This document shows, piece by piece, positions 52,998 through 63,093 of a stretch of 64,000 nucleotides of DNA (position 1 is the stretch's first letter; each line of letters begins with the position of its first letter). Source of the DNA: Abditibacteriaceae bacterium (GTDB lineage Bacteria > Armatimonadota > Abditibacteriia > Abditibacteriales > Abditibacteriaceae); the NCBI GenBank assembly GCA_019239895.1, contig JAFAZH010000043.1:1-64000 (forward strand), written 5' to 3'. The position numbers and the translations under genes are program-made. The notes under the pieces were generated by a model. It saw only the letters and a list, made by a program, of their open reading frames with translations, did no database searches and was not told the DNA's origin.

Positions 52998-53867
52998 TTA
53001 TCCGACTCCATCGGCAACCATAACTTTACCCTCTAAAACCAAACCTTCAATCATCCTACTGAGCACAGGTAGCTCTTCATCTTCTAAATTAGGATTGATT
53101 CGGCTCTGAGGCAAACCCAGACAATGGCTGAGCGAGGTCAAGAGATTACTGCCCATGACTTCCTCTGCACTCTTATCCTGTGCCTGAGCTTCAAAGAGAG
53201 GTCTAGCTTCGGCCAGGCTTTGATTAATGGCCGCAGTGGTGGATTTTTTAACAGGCTGCTCCGGGCGTGCCTGTAGCACTTCGATAATGCTGCTGACCCA
53301 CGGCGCTAAACGATTCTCAAACTCGGTTCGATTTAACCCACTAAACACCATGTAAAAGGTGAGTTCACAGGGAATTCTGGCCCGGTTAAAGCCCAGTTCC
53401 TGGAGCAATTCGCCTCCATAGTAGCGGCCCCATAAGGCGATAGAACTGTAAGTGTGGCAGCCGCAGAGCATGGCGGCACAGGCCAGAGCCAGAATCGAGG
53501 AGAGCGCATAGCGCCTGCCACGACTTCGCCTAAAATCTTGGATGCCGTCTAAAACCTCAATCAGTGGTTGACAGGAGGCTAAGACCTTGAGCGAAGTGAG
53601 ACTTTGCGAGGTGGCAGCTCGTGGCGGCGTAGCGTCTCCTGCTTGGCCGCCGCGTCGGGAAGACTCCTGGAGGGCTGCCACAGCCTGGGGGTCAATCCCC
53701 TGGCGTTGACCATCCGCACTTAAAACAACCTTTAATTTGCCAGTGGCCAACCAATGGCGGATCATCCTCTGTGTGGTCTTTAACTGGTGAGCCGCTTGCG
53801 CCACTGTCAGGGCGTTAGATGCCTCAACTTCATCTTCGCCCCTGTTGCACCGAGTGCTTTTCGTCAT
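52998..53867 (-). pseudogene. Truncated ISAs1-like transposase with N-terminal MerR-type HTH
   Basis: 289 residues. Residues about 15-65 are a MerR/excisionase-like helix-turn-helix (LTVAQAAHQLKTTQRMIRHWLATGKL). Residues about 100-190 match the ISAs1 transposase-associated N-terminal domain (FRRSRGRRYALSSILALACAAMLCG, WGRYYG, GFNRARIPCELT). The catalytic part that should follow is mostly missing: the region 200-255 is polar and unlike it, and the end (LPVLSRMIEGLVLEGKVMVADG) matches the part just before the first catalytic Asp and then stops. So it lacks a complete DDE triad. It may be a decayed IS or a domesticated DNA-binding remnant. It lies between the PII and ammonium transporter genes. 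Confidence 0.65.
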
Positions 53868-53932
53868 GAGGAACTCCGTTTCTTGCTGTCAAAGAGCGTG
53901 CATCCTAAGCGTAGTGACACGAAAATCTGGAG

Positions 53933-53973
53933 GCCACATACTACATCGTTGGCCTCCAGATTTCTATTCGTGA
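53933..53973 (-). terminator. Terminator of the ammonium transporter gene
   Basis: Stem AAATCTGGAGGCCA (53933-53946) pairs perfectly with 53960-53973. On the minus strand it follows the transporter stop by 13 bases and ends in TTTT. Confidence 0.75.
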
Positions 53974-53986
53974 ACGAGTTTAAAAC

Positions 53987-55600
<1,614 letters not shown>

Positions 55601-55844
55601 ACAATTGCTCTCCTCAGAATATTGCAGTCATTGTCCCCACCGTTAAGGCGACGCAACAACTAATCACTGAAAAGTATTGTAGTCACTGCTAATTTCACTT
55701 AAGTGTGCTGGGGGTAAAATTCGCGTAACAATTTGATTACGATTATGTTTCTTGAGGGCTGGGAGAGAAGCGTTGAAACCGAGAATGGTATGAGTAGACG
55801 CGGAGATTAAAGAAGTGTAGTTTCCTTGGGCCAGTGGTTAAAAC

Positions 55845-55919
55845 CACGGGCTGCAAGATCAAGTCCGCCTGCGCGGACTCCTCTAGTCGCCGCAGGGCGA
55901 CTTCGTTTTGCAGCCCGTG
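55845..55919. repeat. Compound inverted repeat (three-way-junction-like)
   Basis: An outer stem CACGGGCTGCAA (55845-55856)/TTGCAGCCCGTG (55908-55919) encloses two inner hairpins, GTCCGC-ctgc-GCGGAC (55863-55878) and AGTCGCC-gcag-GGCGACT (55885-55902). The design is unlike families A and B. It lies between the permease and ammonium transporter genes in a gap (55601-55959) with nothing else recognisable. Confidence 0.75.
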
Positions 55920-55959
55920 ACTTGAGTCACGGCTAGTGCGTAGCAATGAGTTCTTAGCC

Positions 55960-58002
55960 CTAAGAGACTGGCTCTTTAGGCTGCATGCCGTTGCTGGAGC
56001 CTTCAATGGTGATAAAAGGTTGTCCTTCTGGGGCGCGAGTGGGAATGCGCTGATGGATGTTGTCACTGTGCGCGACAGCTTCTTCATCGGCGTTTAATTC
56101 GACCAGTGCCTTAATGTGATAGGGCACTGAAATCACGACTACGCCCGGCACGCTGCGCAGGCGCAAATGGAGCATAACGCCAGCCTGACCATGCAGCAGT
56201 TTGGCCCAGAAACCTTCAGGGACGAATTCTGGAATAATGAGTGTGATTAAGGAGCGCGGCTCAACTTCCCGTAGGTGCTTAATGTGGGTTAGAATAGGCT
56301 CCGCCAGAGAACGATAGGGCGAGGGCAGAATTTGGAGGGGAATGCCCCGTGACCACAGCGTCCAACGTTCGCGCACGCGCTTTTCGCGGTTAGGATCAAT
56401 AGACACATGAATGGCTTTGGTGTCCTCAGAAATCGCGCGGGCATATTGAAGTGCCGGAATAACCCCCTGGTGGATGTCGGGGGCTAATACCAAAACATGA
56501 TGCCGCCAGCCTTGACGCGGGCGATAGGTTTGCAAACTTAGCTGCTTGGCCACGCTGCGATAGTGCGCGTTAATGCGCAGGAAAAGCACAATCAGAGCCG
56601 GAATCAGGAAAACCACGACCCATGCTCCATGTGAGAACTTGACCACGCCGAAGATGATGGTAACGATACAGGTCGCAATAGCTCCCACGGCATTATTGGC
56701 GGCCTTGAATTGCCAACCGGGGGTCTTGAGCCGCAGCCAGCGTTTTACCATCCCCGCTTGGCTAAGTGTAAAGGAGAGGAATACGCCCACCGCATACAGT
56801 GGAATGAGGTAATGCACGCTACCTTTGAAGATGATAACGAGGAGAATACTAAAGAATGCCAAGATTTTGATGCCGTTATCGAAGACGAGTTTGTCACCGA
56901 TATTATTAAGCTGACGGGGCAGAAAACCATCTTGGGCTTGCAGGGCACATAAGCGCGGGAAGCCAGCAAAGCTGGTGTTGGCAGCCAGAATCAAGATAAT
57001 ACACGTCACAATCTGCAACGTTAGATATAAGCCGCCTTTGCCAAAAACGGCGATGCCAATTTGCGATAGTACAGTTTCACCTAGTGCGCCATCAGCAGGG
57101 TTTATCACGGCATCCGGCGGCAGGGCATTAACCTGCACAGCCAAGTAACTCACACCCATGAAGATGGTGCCTAACAGGAAGGCGAGCCAACTCATGGTAA
57201 TGGCAGCGTTGCGCGAAGCTGGCTCTTTGAAAGCCTGGACACCATTGCTGATAGCCTCGACACCAGTGAGGGCTGTACAGCCAGAAGCAAAAGCGTGCAG
57301 GATCAGGAACAACCCGAACGTAGCCGTTTCCCCACTTGCCCCGCCTTCACTCAAAAGTTTTGCTGTCTGGTAATCGGCTGCCGAATGGACGGGCAGGAGA
57401 GAGTGTAGCACCAACAATCTATAGAGTCCGATGCCCACCAGAGCATACATCAGCAGGATAAACGAATAGGCCGGAAACGCGAACACTGCGCCACTCTCGC
57501 GCACCCCGCGCAAGTTAATGAGGGCAATGACGATAATGGACAATACACATAGGGGCACAATCTGATTATCTATGTTATGCCCATAAACTTTGAGCAGCGA
57601 GTTAATCGCCGCGATGCCTGCCGAGACGCTTACGGAAACGGTGAGAATATAATCCACGAGGAGCGAGGCTCCCGCTGCCTGCGCCGGTATCTCACCCAAA
57701 TTGTCACGCGCCACAATATAAGCTCCGCCGCCGTTGGGGTAGGCCATTACGGTCTGGCGATAGCTAATGACAACAATGCCTAATAACACCACAATCGCCA
57801 GGCTCAGCCACGGCGTTAGAGTGAAATGTGCGGTTCCTGCAATAAGCAGGGCGGCCATAATTTCTTCTGAGGCGTAAGCGACAGAGGACAACGCATCGGA
57901 AGCGAAGATCGGTAGAGCTAAAATTTTGGTGAGGCGTTCATGCTCGGCGTGTTCGGTCGGCAGAGGTTTGCCAATGAGGAGACGTTTAAAGGAAATTGCC
58001 AT
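55960..58002 (-). CDS. KimA-like APC permease (probable potassium or amino-acid uptake)
   Basis: A 680-residue protein with about 12 helices (residues 30-465) and a cytosolic C-terminal domain (about 475-680). The start FKRLLIGKPLPTEHAEHERL followed by ALPIFASDALSSVAYASEE is close to that of Bacillus KimA (YdaO), a high-affinity K+ importer whose activity is controlled by cyclic di-AMP. The tail (HHVLVLAPDIHQGVIPALQYA, IPEFV) resembles a USP-like domain also present in KimA. No cyclic-di-AMP riboswitch was recognised upstream, only a short hairpin and a family A repeat. Amino-acid transport remains possible. Confidence 0.78.
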   Translation of the reverse strand: MAISFKRLLIGKPLPTEHAEHERLTKILALPIFASDALSSVAYASEEIMAALLIAGTAHFTLTPWLSLAIVVLLGIVVISYRQTVMAYPNGGGAYIVARDNLGEIPAQAAGASLLVDYILTVSVSVSAGIAAINSLLKVYGHNIDNQIVPLCVLSIIVIALINLRGVRESGAVFAFPAYSFILLMYALVGIGLYRLLVLHSLLPVHSAADYQTAKLLSEGGASGETATFGLFLILHAFASGCTALTGVEAISNGVQAFKEPASRNAAITMSWLAFLLGTIFMGVSYLAVQVNALPPDAVINPADGALGETVLSQIGIAVFGKGGLYLTLQIVTCIILILAANTSFAGFPRLCALQAQDGFLPRQLNNIGDKLVFDNGIKILAFFSILLVIIFKGSVHYLIPLYAVGVFLSFTLSQAGMVKRWLRLKTPGWQFKAANNAVGAIATCIVTIIFGVVKFSHGAWVVVFLIPALIVLFLRINAHYRSVAKQLSLQTYRPRQGWRHHVLVLAPDIHQGVIPALQYARAISEDTKAIHVSIDPNREKRVRERWTLWSRGIPLQILPSPYRSLAEPILTHIKHLREVEPRSLITLIIPEFVPEGFWAKLLHGQAGVMLHLRLRSVPGVVVISVPYHIKALVELNADEEAVAHSDNIHQRIPTRAPEGQPFITIEGSSNGMQPKEPVS

Positions 58003-58037
58003 CGGATTTTGTCACTCCATCCGGTTCAATGAAAATT

Positions 58038-58065
58038 GTCGGGTTGAGTTTAGTCAAAACCCGAC
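58038..58065 (-). promoter_or_regulatory. Small hairpin in the permease leader
   Basis: GTCGGGTT (58038-58045) with AACCCGAC (58058-58065), about 35 bases upstream of the permease start. Too small for a known riboswitch; possible attenuator or structure that controls translation. Confidence 0.35.
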
Positions 58066-58100
58066 GTTTAATATAGCGCAAGTGGTCACCTGTTAGTTTT

Positions 58101-58232
58101 GTCATTTCGAGCGGAGTGACCGTAGGGAGCGCAGTCGAGAAATCTTTCCGGTAAGGCTCCATAGTTTCAGTTCAAAGATTCCTCGACTGCACTGCACTTC
58201 GTTACACTCCGTTTCGCTCCGCTCGGAATGAC
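58101..58232. repeat. Dispersed inverted repeat, family A, copy 5
   Basis: Begins GTCATTTCGAGCGGAGTGA and ends CGCTCGGAATGAC, with inner AAATCTTTCC and AAAGATTCC words. It fills the gap between the AAA ATPase and permease genes. Confidence 0.8.
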
Positions 58233-58284
58233 ACTATCACTAATGAGTAGCAAAGTGGGTTAATTTATACAAGAGGCAATCTTT

Positions 58285-59727
58285 TCATCGGTGCAGAGCC
58301 ATAAAAATACCACCAGCACTAGCTAACAATGCAGCGATGGCTATGCTCAGAGACACCAGCCATTGAGTTTTCCATCGGGCTTCAATTTCCTGACGGGTAG
58401 TGTTTGCGCTTTCCCGCTCTGCTTGCTGGCGAGCAAAGAGGTCTTCTAGGCGCGTGTGATGATCGGTTAGTTGGCCCCGCACCGCTTCGACCTGCTCAGT
58501 TGCTTTACCCGTAGCCTCTTTGAGTTCGGGTAATTGCGCGGAGAGTTGCGGAAGTTGAGCCGCAAGCTCGCCTTGCCCCTTGGCGACTTCATTGAGCCGC
58601 CCGCCGATTTCATCGAAGCGCCCGGCCAACTCATCCAATCGTTGCGAGAGTTCAGCCCGCATTTGCAATTGCGCGGCGCGGGCCGCATCATCAAAACGCT
58701 CGACAATACTGGGCAGGGCAGTGGTATGGAGTTCGATTTCTCCCACCCGTTGCGTCAAATCCTGCACTTCTTTTTCGAGCGTGTCCTGGTCTTCGGAAAG
58801 GCGATTCCACGCGCCGTTCATGCCCGTAAGTGCCGACAGTGCGTGCGAGCCATCACCTTCGGCAAAGATGGATTGCTCCATCACCTTCTTTGCGGCCAGG
58901 ACTTCCTGGATGCCAAACTCAAAGTGGCGCATGTGGATTTTCTTCTCCACGTCTGGGCCGGGTTCAGCCGTTGCCATTTGCGCCGCTTTTAAGACCGCGT
59001 TTTTGATGTCACCGCCGCTGACTTCATATTTTTTGCCAAGCTCCGCGAAATTGACATCCGGCGCGAGCGGTGTTTTCTTTTCGTGCAGTTGCACCCGCCA
59101 GATTTTCGCCCGCTCCGCCGGGCCAGGCATTTCAAACAGAATGTGAGTCCGCACGCGCCGCTCAAATGCCGGGTCGAAGTTAGCCGCCAGGTTAGTGGCG
59201 AAAATGACGACTCCGGCGAATTCTTCCAATTCTTTCAGCAATACGTTAACCACCGTATTGGCTTCGCGTTGATAACCTTGCGTGACTGCGGTAAAGCGTC
59301 GCCCCGCAATGGCATCCGCTTCGTCAAAGAAGAGCACTGCATCCTGCTCGGCGGCAGCCCGGAACACGGCAGATACATTCTTGCCAGTTTCTCCTGCCCA
59401 TAAGCTCTCCATCTCCGAATAGCGCACCACCAAGAGCTTTTTGCCCAGAGCGTTCGCTATCGCCTCGGCGCAGATGGTCTTGCCGGTGCCAGGTGGCCCG
59501 GCGAAGTTAAAGGCCAGACCCAGGCCGGAAGCATGACGCTCGGCCAAACCCCAGCGTTGGAAAATAAGGTCATGCTTTTTAATTTGAGTCAAGGCATGAT
59601 CGAGGGCACGCAGAGTGGATGGCGGCAGGATTACATCATTAAAAGTGCGGCGCGGCACAATCGCTTCGACTAGCTCGCGCTTTGCGCCGACGGTGCCGAA
59701 AAAGAGATCACGTAAAGGATTAGCCAT
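58285..59727 (-). CDS. Tail-anchored AAA+ ATPase with long coiled coil
   Basis: 480 residues. AAA+ module at about 35-290: Walker A GPPGTGKT (77-84), Walker B AVLFFDEADA, sensor-1 VIFATNLA, arginine finger region FERRVRTHILFE, and a small helical lid. Then a coiled coil of about 150 residues (about 300-450; repeated ELAGRFDEIGGRLNEV-type heptads) and a single C-terminal membrane helix (about 455-475; VSLSIAIAALLASAGGIFM). This is the plan of a tail-anchored ATPase, similar in outline to Msp1/SpoVK-type remodelers although the order is reversed. It may remodel or extract membrane proteins; the substrate is unknown. Its start codon sits two bases from the element at 59729-60256. Confidence 0.75.
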   Translation of the reverse strand: MANPLRDLFFGTVGAKRELVEAIVPRRTFNDVILPPSTLRALDHALTQIKKHDLIFQRWGLAERHASGLGLAFNFAGPPGTGKTICAEAIANALGKKLLVVRYSEMESLWAGETGKNVSAVFRAAAEQDAVLFFDEADAIAGRRFTAVTQGYQREANTVVNVLLKELEEFAGVVIFATNLAANFDPAFERRVRTHILFEMPGPAERAKIWRVQLHEKKTPLAPDVNFAELGKKYEVSGGDIKNAVLKAAQMATAEPGPDVEKKIHMRHFEFGIQEVLAAKKVMEQSIFAEGDGSHALSALTGMNGAWNRLSEDQDTLEKEVQDLTQRVGEIELHTTALPSIVERFDDAARAAQLQMRAELSQRLDELAGRFDEIGGRLNEVAKGQGELAAQLPQLSAQLPELKEATGKATEQVEAVRGQLTDHHTRLEDLFARQQAERESANTTRQEIEARWKTQWLVSLSIAIAALLASAGGIFMALHR

Positions 59728-59728
59728 A

Positions 59729-60256
59729 TTTAGCTTTCAGTGGTCAGCTAGCAGCGGTCAGCTTTTAGCAGCCACCCATTTTGTATGCTTATGTGCATCG
59801 AAATTGCACTCAGCCTTATTAAGTATAGTTGTCAGAACTGTATCGTGAGTAGCGGGAGCCATTTAGAGCTTGGAGTGCTGCTCTACTTATGAAAGATCTC
59901 AAAGAATTAAAAGTCTGGCAAAAGAGTCACCACTTAACACTGAACGTATATCGAGCGTCCAATGAGTTTTCTAAAAGCGAATTGTATGGCTTAACCAGCC
60001 AAATGCGCAGAGCTTGCGCATCTATCCCAGCTAATATCGCTGAAGGTTGCGGGCGCAAAGGCGATGCTGAATTTGCACGGTTTCTCCAGATAGCGATGGG
60101 ATCGGCCTGTGAATTAGAGTATCATCTCTTGCTTGCCCATGATCTTGGTTATTTACCCGCCACAAATTATTTACTATTGTCACAAAACACCATTGAGGTT
60201 AAGCGGATGCTTACGGTGCTGATCCAAAAGCTGACCGCTGATCGCTGAAAGCTAAA
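59729..60256. mobile_element. Candidate small mobile unit: four-helix gene between inverted repeats
   Basis: The left end 59729-59766 (TTTAGCTTTCAG, then two CAG..GGTCAG-type units, ending CAGCTTTT) and the right end 60226-60256 are inverted copies of each other; the left one has an extra 7 bases. Between them lies one gene (59889-60248), whose stop codon is inside the right repeat. The 528-base unit fits almost exactly between the start codons of two divergent genes (two and eight bases away). No target duplication was found. Transfer by an enzyme in trans or by recombination is inference. Confidence 0.5.
59889..60248 (+). CDS. Four-helix-bundle protein (23S-IVP / bAvd-like)
   Basis: A 119-residue, all-helical protein of the S23/four-helix family. 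The hallmark blocks are LKVWQKSHHLTLNVYRASN near the start, SQMRRACASIPANIAEGCGRK in the centre and GSACELEYHLLLAHDLGY near the end. Relatives are encoded in 23S rRNA intervening sequences, and one group (bAvd) helps the reverse transcriptase of diversity-generating retroelements by binding nucleic acid. No reverse transcriptase or rRNA is in the window. Its last residues (QKLTADR) are encoded by the right inverted repeat of the surrounding unit. The cellular role is unknown; RNA binding is plausible. Confidence 0.82.
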   Translation: MKDLKELKVWQKSHHLTLNVYRASNEFSKSELYGLTSQMRRACASIPANIAEGCGRKGDAEFARFLQIAMGSACELEYHLLLAHDLGYLPATNYLLLSQNTIEVKRMLTVLIQKLTADR

Positions 60257-60264
60257 GGCCAATT

Positions 60265-62388
60265 ATGACTTATACCAACCAACTCGCGGGCGAGAAAAGC
60301 CCCTATTTATTGCAACACCAGCACAATCCGGTGGATTGGATGCCCTGGGGCGAAGCAGCTTTTGCGCGTGCGCGTGCCGAAGACAAGCCGATTTTCTTAT
60401 CGGTTGGCTATTCCACCTGCCACTGGTGCCATGTCATGGAGCGCGAAAGTTTTGAAAATGAAACGGTGGCGACCATCATGAACCAGCACTTTATCAATAT
60501 CAAGGTTGACCGTGAAGAACGGCCCGATGTGGATCGCGTCTACATGACATTTGTGCAGGCGACCACAGGTTCGGGTGGCTGGCCGATGTCAGTCTTCTTA
60601 ACACCAGAATTGAATCCGTTCTATGGCGGCACTTACTTTCCGCCCGATGATCGCTATGGGCATCCGGGTTTTGCTTCCCTGCTGCTGCACATCGCCAACG
60701 CCTGGCAAAAAGACCGCGCCAAGGTGGAATCCTCTGGCACCAATACAGTGGAAGCTCTGCAACGCTACACCCAACTGGAAGCGCAACAGGAGGAACTGCC
60801 GTGGGATGCTATTCTTGACAACTGCTACACCCATTTCCAGCAGACTTTTGATCGTCGCTGGGGTGGTTTTGGCGAAGCTCCGAAGTTTCCACGTCCCGTG
60901 CAGCATGATTTTTTGCATCGCTATTATGCCTTGCGCGGGGATAAGCGGGCGCTGCAAATGTCGGAGCAAACCTTAAGGGCCATAAGCAATGGCGGCATGA
61001 ATGACCAGTTGGGTGGCGGGTTTCATCGCTATAGTGTAGATGAGCAATGGATTGTATCGCACTTTGAGAAGATGCTCTACGACCAGGCACAACTCGTGGT
61101 GTCTTATCTCGAAATGTATCAACTAACGCATGACGAACTGCACGCGCAAACGGCACGGGTTGTTCTCGATTATGTGCTACGTGATATGACGCACCCCGCA
61201 GGTGGATTTTATTCGGCAGAAGATGCCGACTCTTTGCCTTCACCCGAAGCTCCACATAAAGAAGAGGGAGCTTTTTATGTATGGGATATAGCCGACATCA
61301 AACACGCTTTGACCGAGCCGGATGCTTCTCTCTTCTGCGATTATTATGGCATTAGGTTGCAAGGTAATGCGCCGCCACAGGGTGACCCGCATGGCGAGTT
61401 CAGGGGCAAGAACATCTTATATCGTGCTGTTACTTTAGAAGAAGTTGCCGAGAAGTATCGCATGAGTGCTGCCGCTGTGGAGTCTATGCTGTCCAAAGCA
61501 CGGCAGACGCTGTTCCAGCTTCGCAACCAGCGTCCACGTCCGCATCTCGATGATAAAATCATCACTGCCTGGAATGGCCTGATGATTTCGGCTTTTGCTC
61601 AAGCGGCACAGGTGTTGAGCGAGCCTCGCTATTTAGAAGCTGCCCAACACGCGGCGGACTTTATTTGTCGTGAATTGTTTGATACTGCCACGGGCACCCT
61701 GCGCCGCCATTACCGGGATGGTGCTGCCGATGTAGCTGCTTTCGCTGATGATTACGCTTTCCTAGTGCGTGGGTTGCTGGACTTGTTTGAAGCTTCCTTT
61801 GACTTTAGCTATGTGCAATGGGCCGAACAGTTAACTGAGACGATGAATCGTGAGTTTTGGGATGAAGCAAATGGCGGCTACTTTAATTCGGCTCCCGACC
61901 CGCATGTATTGCTGCGCATGAAAGAAGATTACGATGGGGCCGAACCCTCGGCTAACTCCATTGCGGCTTTGAATTGCGTGCGTCTGGCACATCTATTAGA
62001 CCGGGATGATCTACGCGCCAGAGCCGAAAAGACGCTGCAAGTTTTTGCCAGTCGTCTGGTTCATACCCCTTATGCGATGCCGGAATTGCTCTGCGCCCGC
62101 ATGTATGCCGCCGCCCCGCCGTTACATATTGTTATTGCAGGTAAGCCGAACGCGGCGGACACTCGCGCCCTGCTGCGCACGGCTTACGAATCTTTCCTGC
62201 CTTATAAAAGCGTGCTGTTGGTGGATGGCGGTGCCGGACAACAGCATTTTGACGAGCGTCTGCCGTTTCTGGCGGAGATGAAAATGCAGAATGGCCAGGC
62301 GACAGCTTATGTGTGTCGCAACTTCGCCTGCCAGCAGCCAGTCACAGGGGTTGAGGCACTTAAGGCACAACTTAGCCAGGCCATTTGA
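60265..62388 (+). CDS. YyaL/SPATA20-like protein: thioredoxin fold + (alpha/alpha)6 region
   Basis: A 707-residue protein. The DUF255 thioredoxin-like domain (about 5-165) starts SPYLLQHQHNPVDWMPWGEAAF and contains STCHWCHVMERESFEN, with CHWC as the CxxC pair, then NIKVDREERPDVDRVYM and TGSGGWPMSVFLTPE. The rest (about 185-690) is a helical toroid similar to N-acylglucosamine epimerase-type barrels (FEKMLYDQAQL, EDADS, WNGLMISAFAQA). The family is widespread; its biochemical role is unknown, though a redox or sugar-related function has been suggested. It is the likely first gene before pncA (34 bases later). No signal peptide. Confidence 0.88.
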   Translation: MTYTNQLAGEKSPYLLQHQHNPVDWMPWGEAAFARARAEDKPIFLSVGYSTCHWCHVMERESFENETVATIMNQHFINIKVDREERPDVDRVYMTFVQATTGSGGWPMSVFLTPELNPFYGGTYFPPDDRYGHPGFASLLLHIANAWQKDRAKVESSGTNTVEALQRYTQLEAQQEELPWDAILDNCYTHFQQTFDRRWGGFGEAPKFPRPVQHDFLHRYYALRGDKRALQMSEQTLRAISNGGMNDQLGGGFHRYSVDEQWIVSHFEKMLYDQAQLVVSYLEMYQLTHDELHAQTARVVLDYVLRDMTHPAGGFYSAEDADSLPSPEAPHKEEGAFYVWDIADIKHALTEPDASLFCDYYGIRLQGNAPPQGDPHGEFRGKNILYRAVTLEEVAEKYRMSAAAVESMLSKARQTLFQLRNQRPRPHLDDKIITAWNGLMISAFAQAAQVLSEPRYLEAAQHAADFICRELFDTATGTLRRHYRDGAADVAAFADDYAFLVRGLLDLFEASFDFSYVQWAEQLTETMNREFWDEANGGYFNSAPDPHVLLRMKEDYDGAEPSANSIAALNCVRLAHLLDRDDLRARAEKTLQVFASRLVHTPYAMPELLCARMYAAAPPLHIVIAGKPNAADTRALLRTAYESFLPYKSVLLVDGGAGQQHFDERLPFLAEMKMQNGQATAYVCRNFACQQPVTGVEALKAQLSQAI

Positions 62389-62422
62389 CAGGCAAGGTAG
62401 AGATAAGCGAAGATAGACCATT

Positions 62423-63001
62423 ATGAGAGCTTTGGTATTGGTTGATATTCAAAATGATTTCTGTCCCGGCGGCGCGTTGGCGGTGCCTGAAGGTGATCGG
62501 ATTGTGCCGGTGGCAAATAAGCTGGAAGATGCCTTTGACCTCGTGGTAGCCACCCAGGATTGGCATCCGCCGGATCATTCCAGCTTTGCTGAAAATGGCG
62601 GTATCTGGCCAGTGCATTGTGTGCAGGGCAGTTCCGGGGCGGAGTTGGTGCCGCAGCTTAAAACAGATAAAGTCGAGCATGTCTTTCAGAAGGGCATTGA
62701 AAAACCAGTGGATAGTTACAGCGGCTTTTTCGATAACGACCACCAGCGCTCTACCGGCTTAGGTGACTACTTAAAAGAGCGGCAGGTGGATGAAGTTTAT
62801 GTTTGTGGTTTAGCCACCGATTATTGCGTGAAGTTCACCGCCCTGGATGCGCGCCAGTTAGGATTCAAAACTTATTTTATTGAAGATGCCAGTCGTGGCG
62901 TGGAAGTACAGCCCGGCGATGTGCAGCGTGCCGTGGAGGAAATGAAAGCCGCCGGTGTGGAAGTTGTGCAGAGCGATGAGGTTTTAGGCGCGTCTCCATA
63001 A
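62423..63001 (+). CDS. pncA: Nicotinamidase
   Basis: A 192-residue isochorismatase-superfamily amidase that turns nicotinamide into nicotinate and ammonia. Catalytic Asp in LVDIQNDFCPGGAL (residue 8), metal site DWHPPDHSSFAE, and catalytic Cys in VCGLATDYCVKFTALDA are present. WPVHCVQGS is another hallmark of PncA. Length is standard. It precedes nicotinate phosphoribosyltransferase, the next step of NAD salvage (the Preiss-Handler route), with a hairpin between. Cytosolic. Confidence 0.93.
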   Translation: MRALVLVDIQNDFCPGGALAVPEGDRIVPVANKLEDAFDLVVATQDWHPPDHSSFAENGGIWPVHCVQGSSGAELVPQLKTDKVEHVFQKGIEKPVDSYSGFFDNDHQRSTGLGDYLKERQVDEVYVCGLATDYCVKFTALDARQLGFKTYFIEDASRGVEVQPGDVQRAVEEMKAAGVEVVQSDEVLGASP

Positions 63002-63043
63002 ACTAACGAACCCGGAGTGTGACTTTTCGGTATAGAACTTGTG

Positions 63044-63075
63044 GGCCAGACAAGAGTGTCTGGCCGTAAAGTTTT
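63044..63075 (+). terminator. Hairpin between pncA and pncB (terminator or attenuator)
   Basis: Stem GGCCAGACA (63044-63052) with TGTCTGGCC (63057-63065), loop AGAG, then GTAAAGTTTT. It lies just before the pncB start, so partial read-through would set the ratio of the two products. Confidence 0.55.
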
Positions 63076-63093
63076 GATCCAATATATTTGTCT

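Noticed and set aside
58003..58284. ydaO-type (cyclic di-AMP) riboswitch upstream of the permease
   Set aside because: The leader holds only a small hairpin and a family A repeat; no conserved riboswitch elements were seen.
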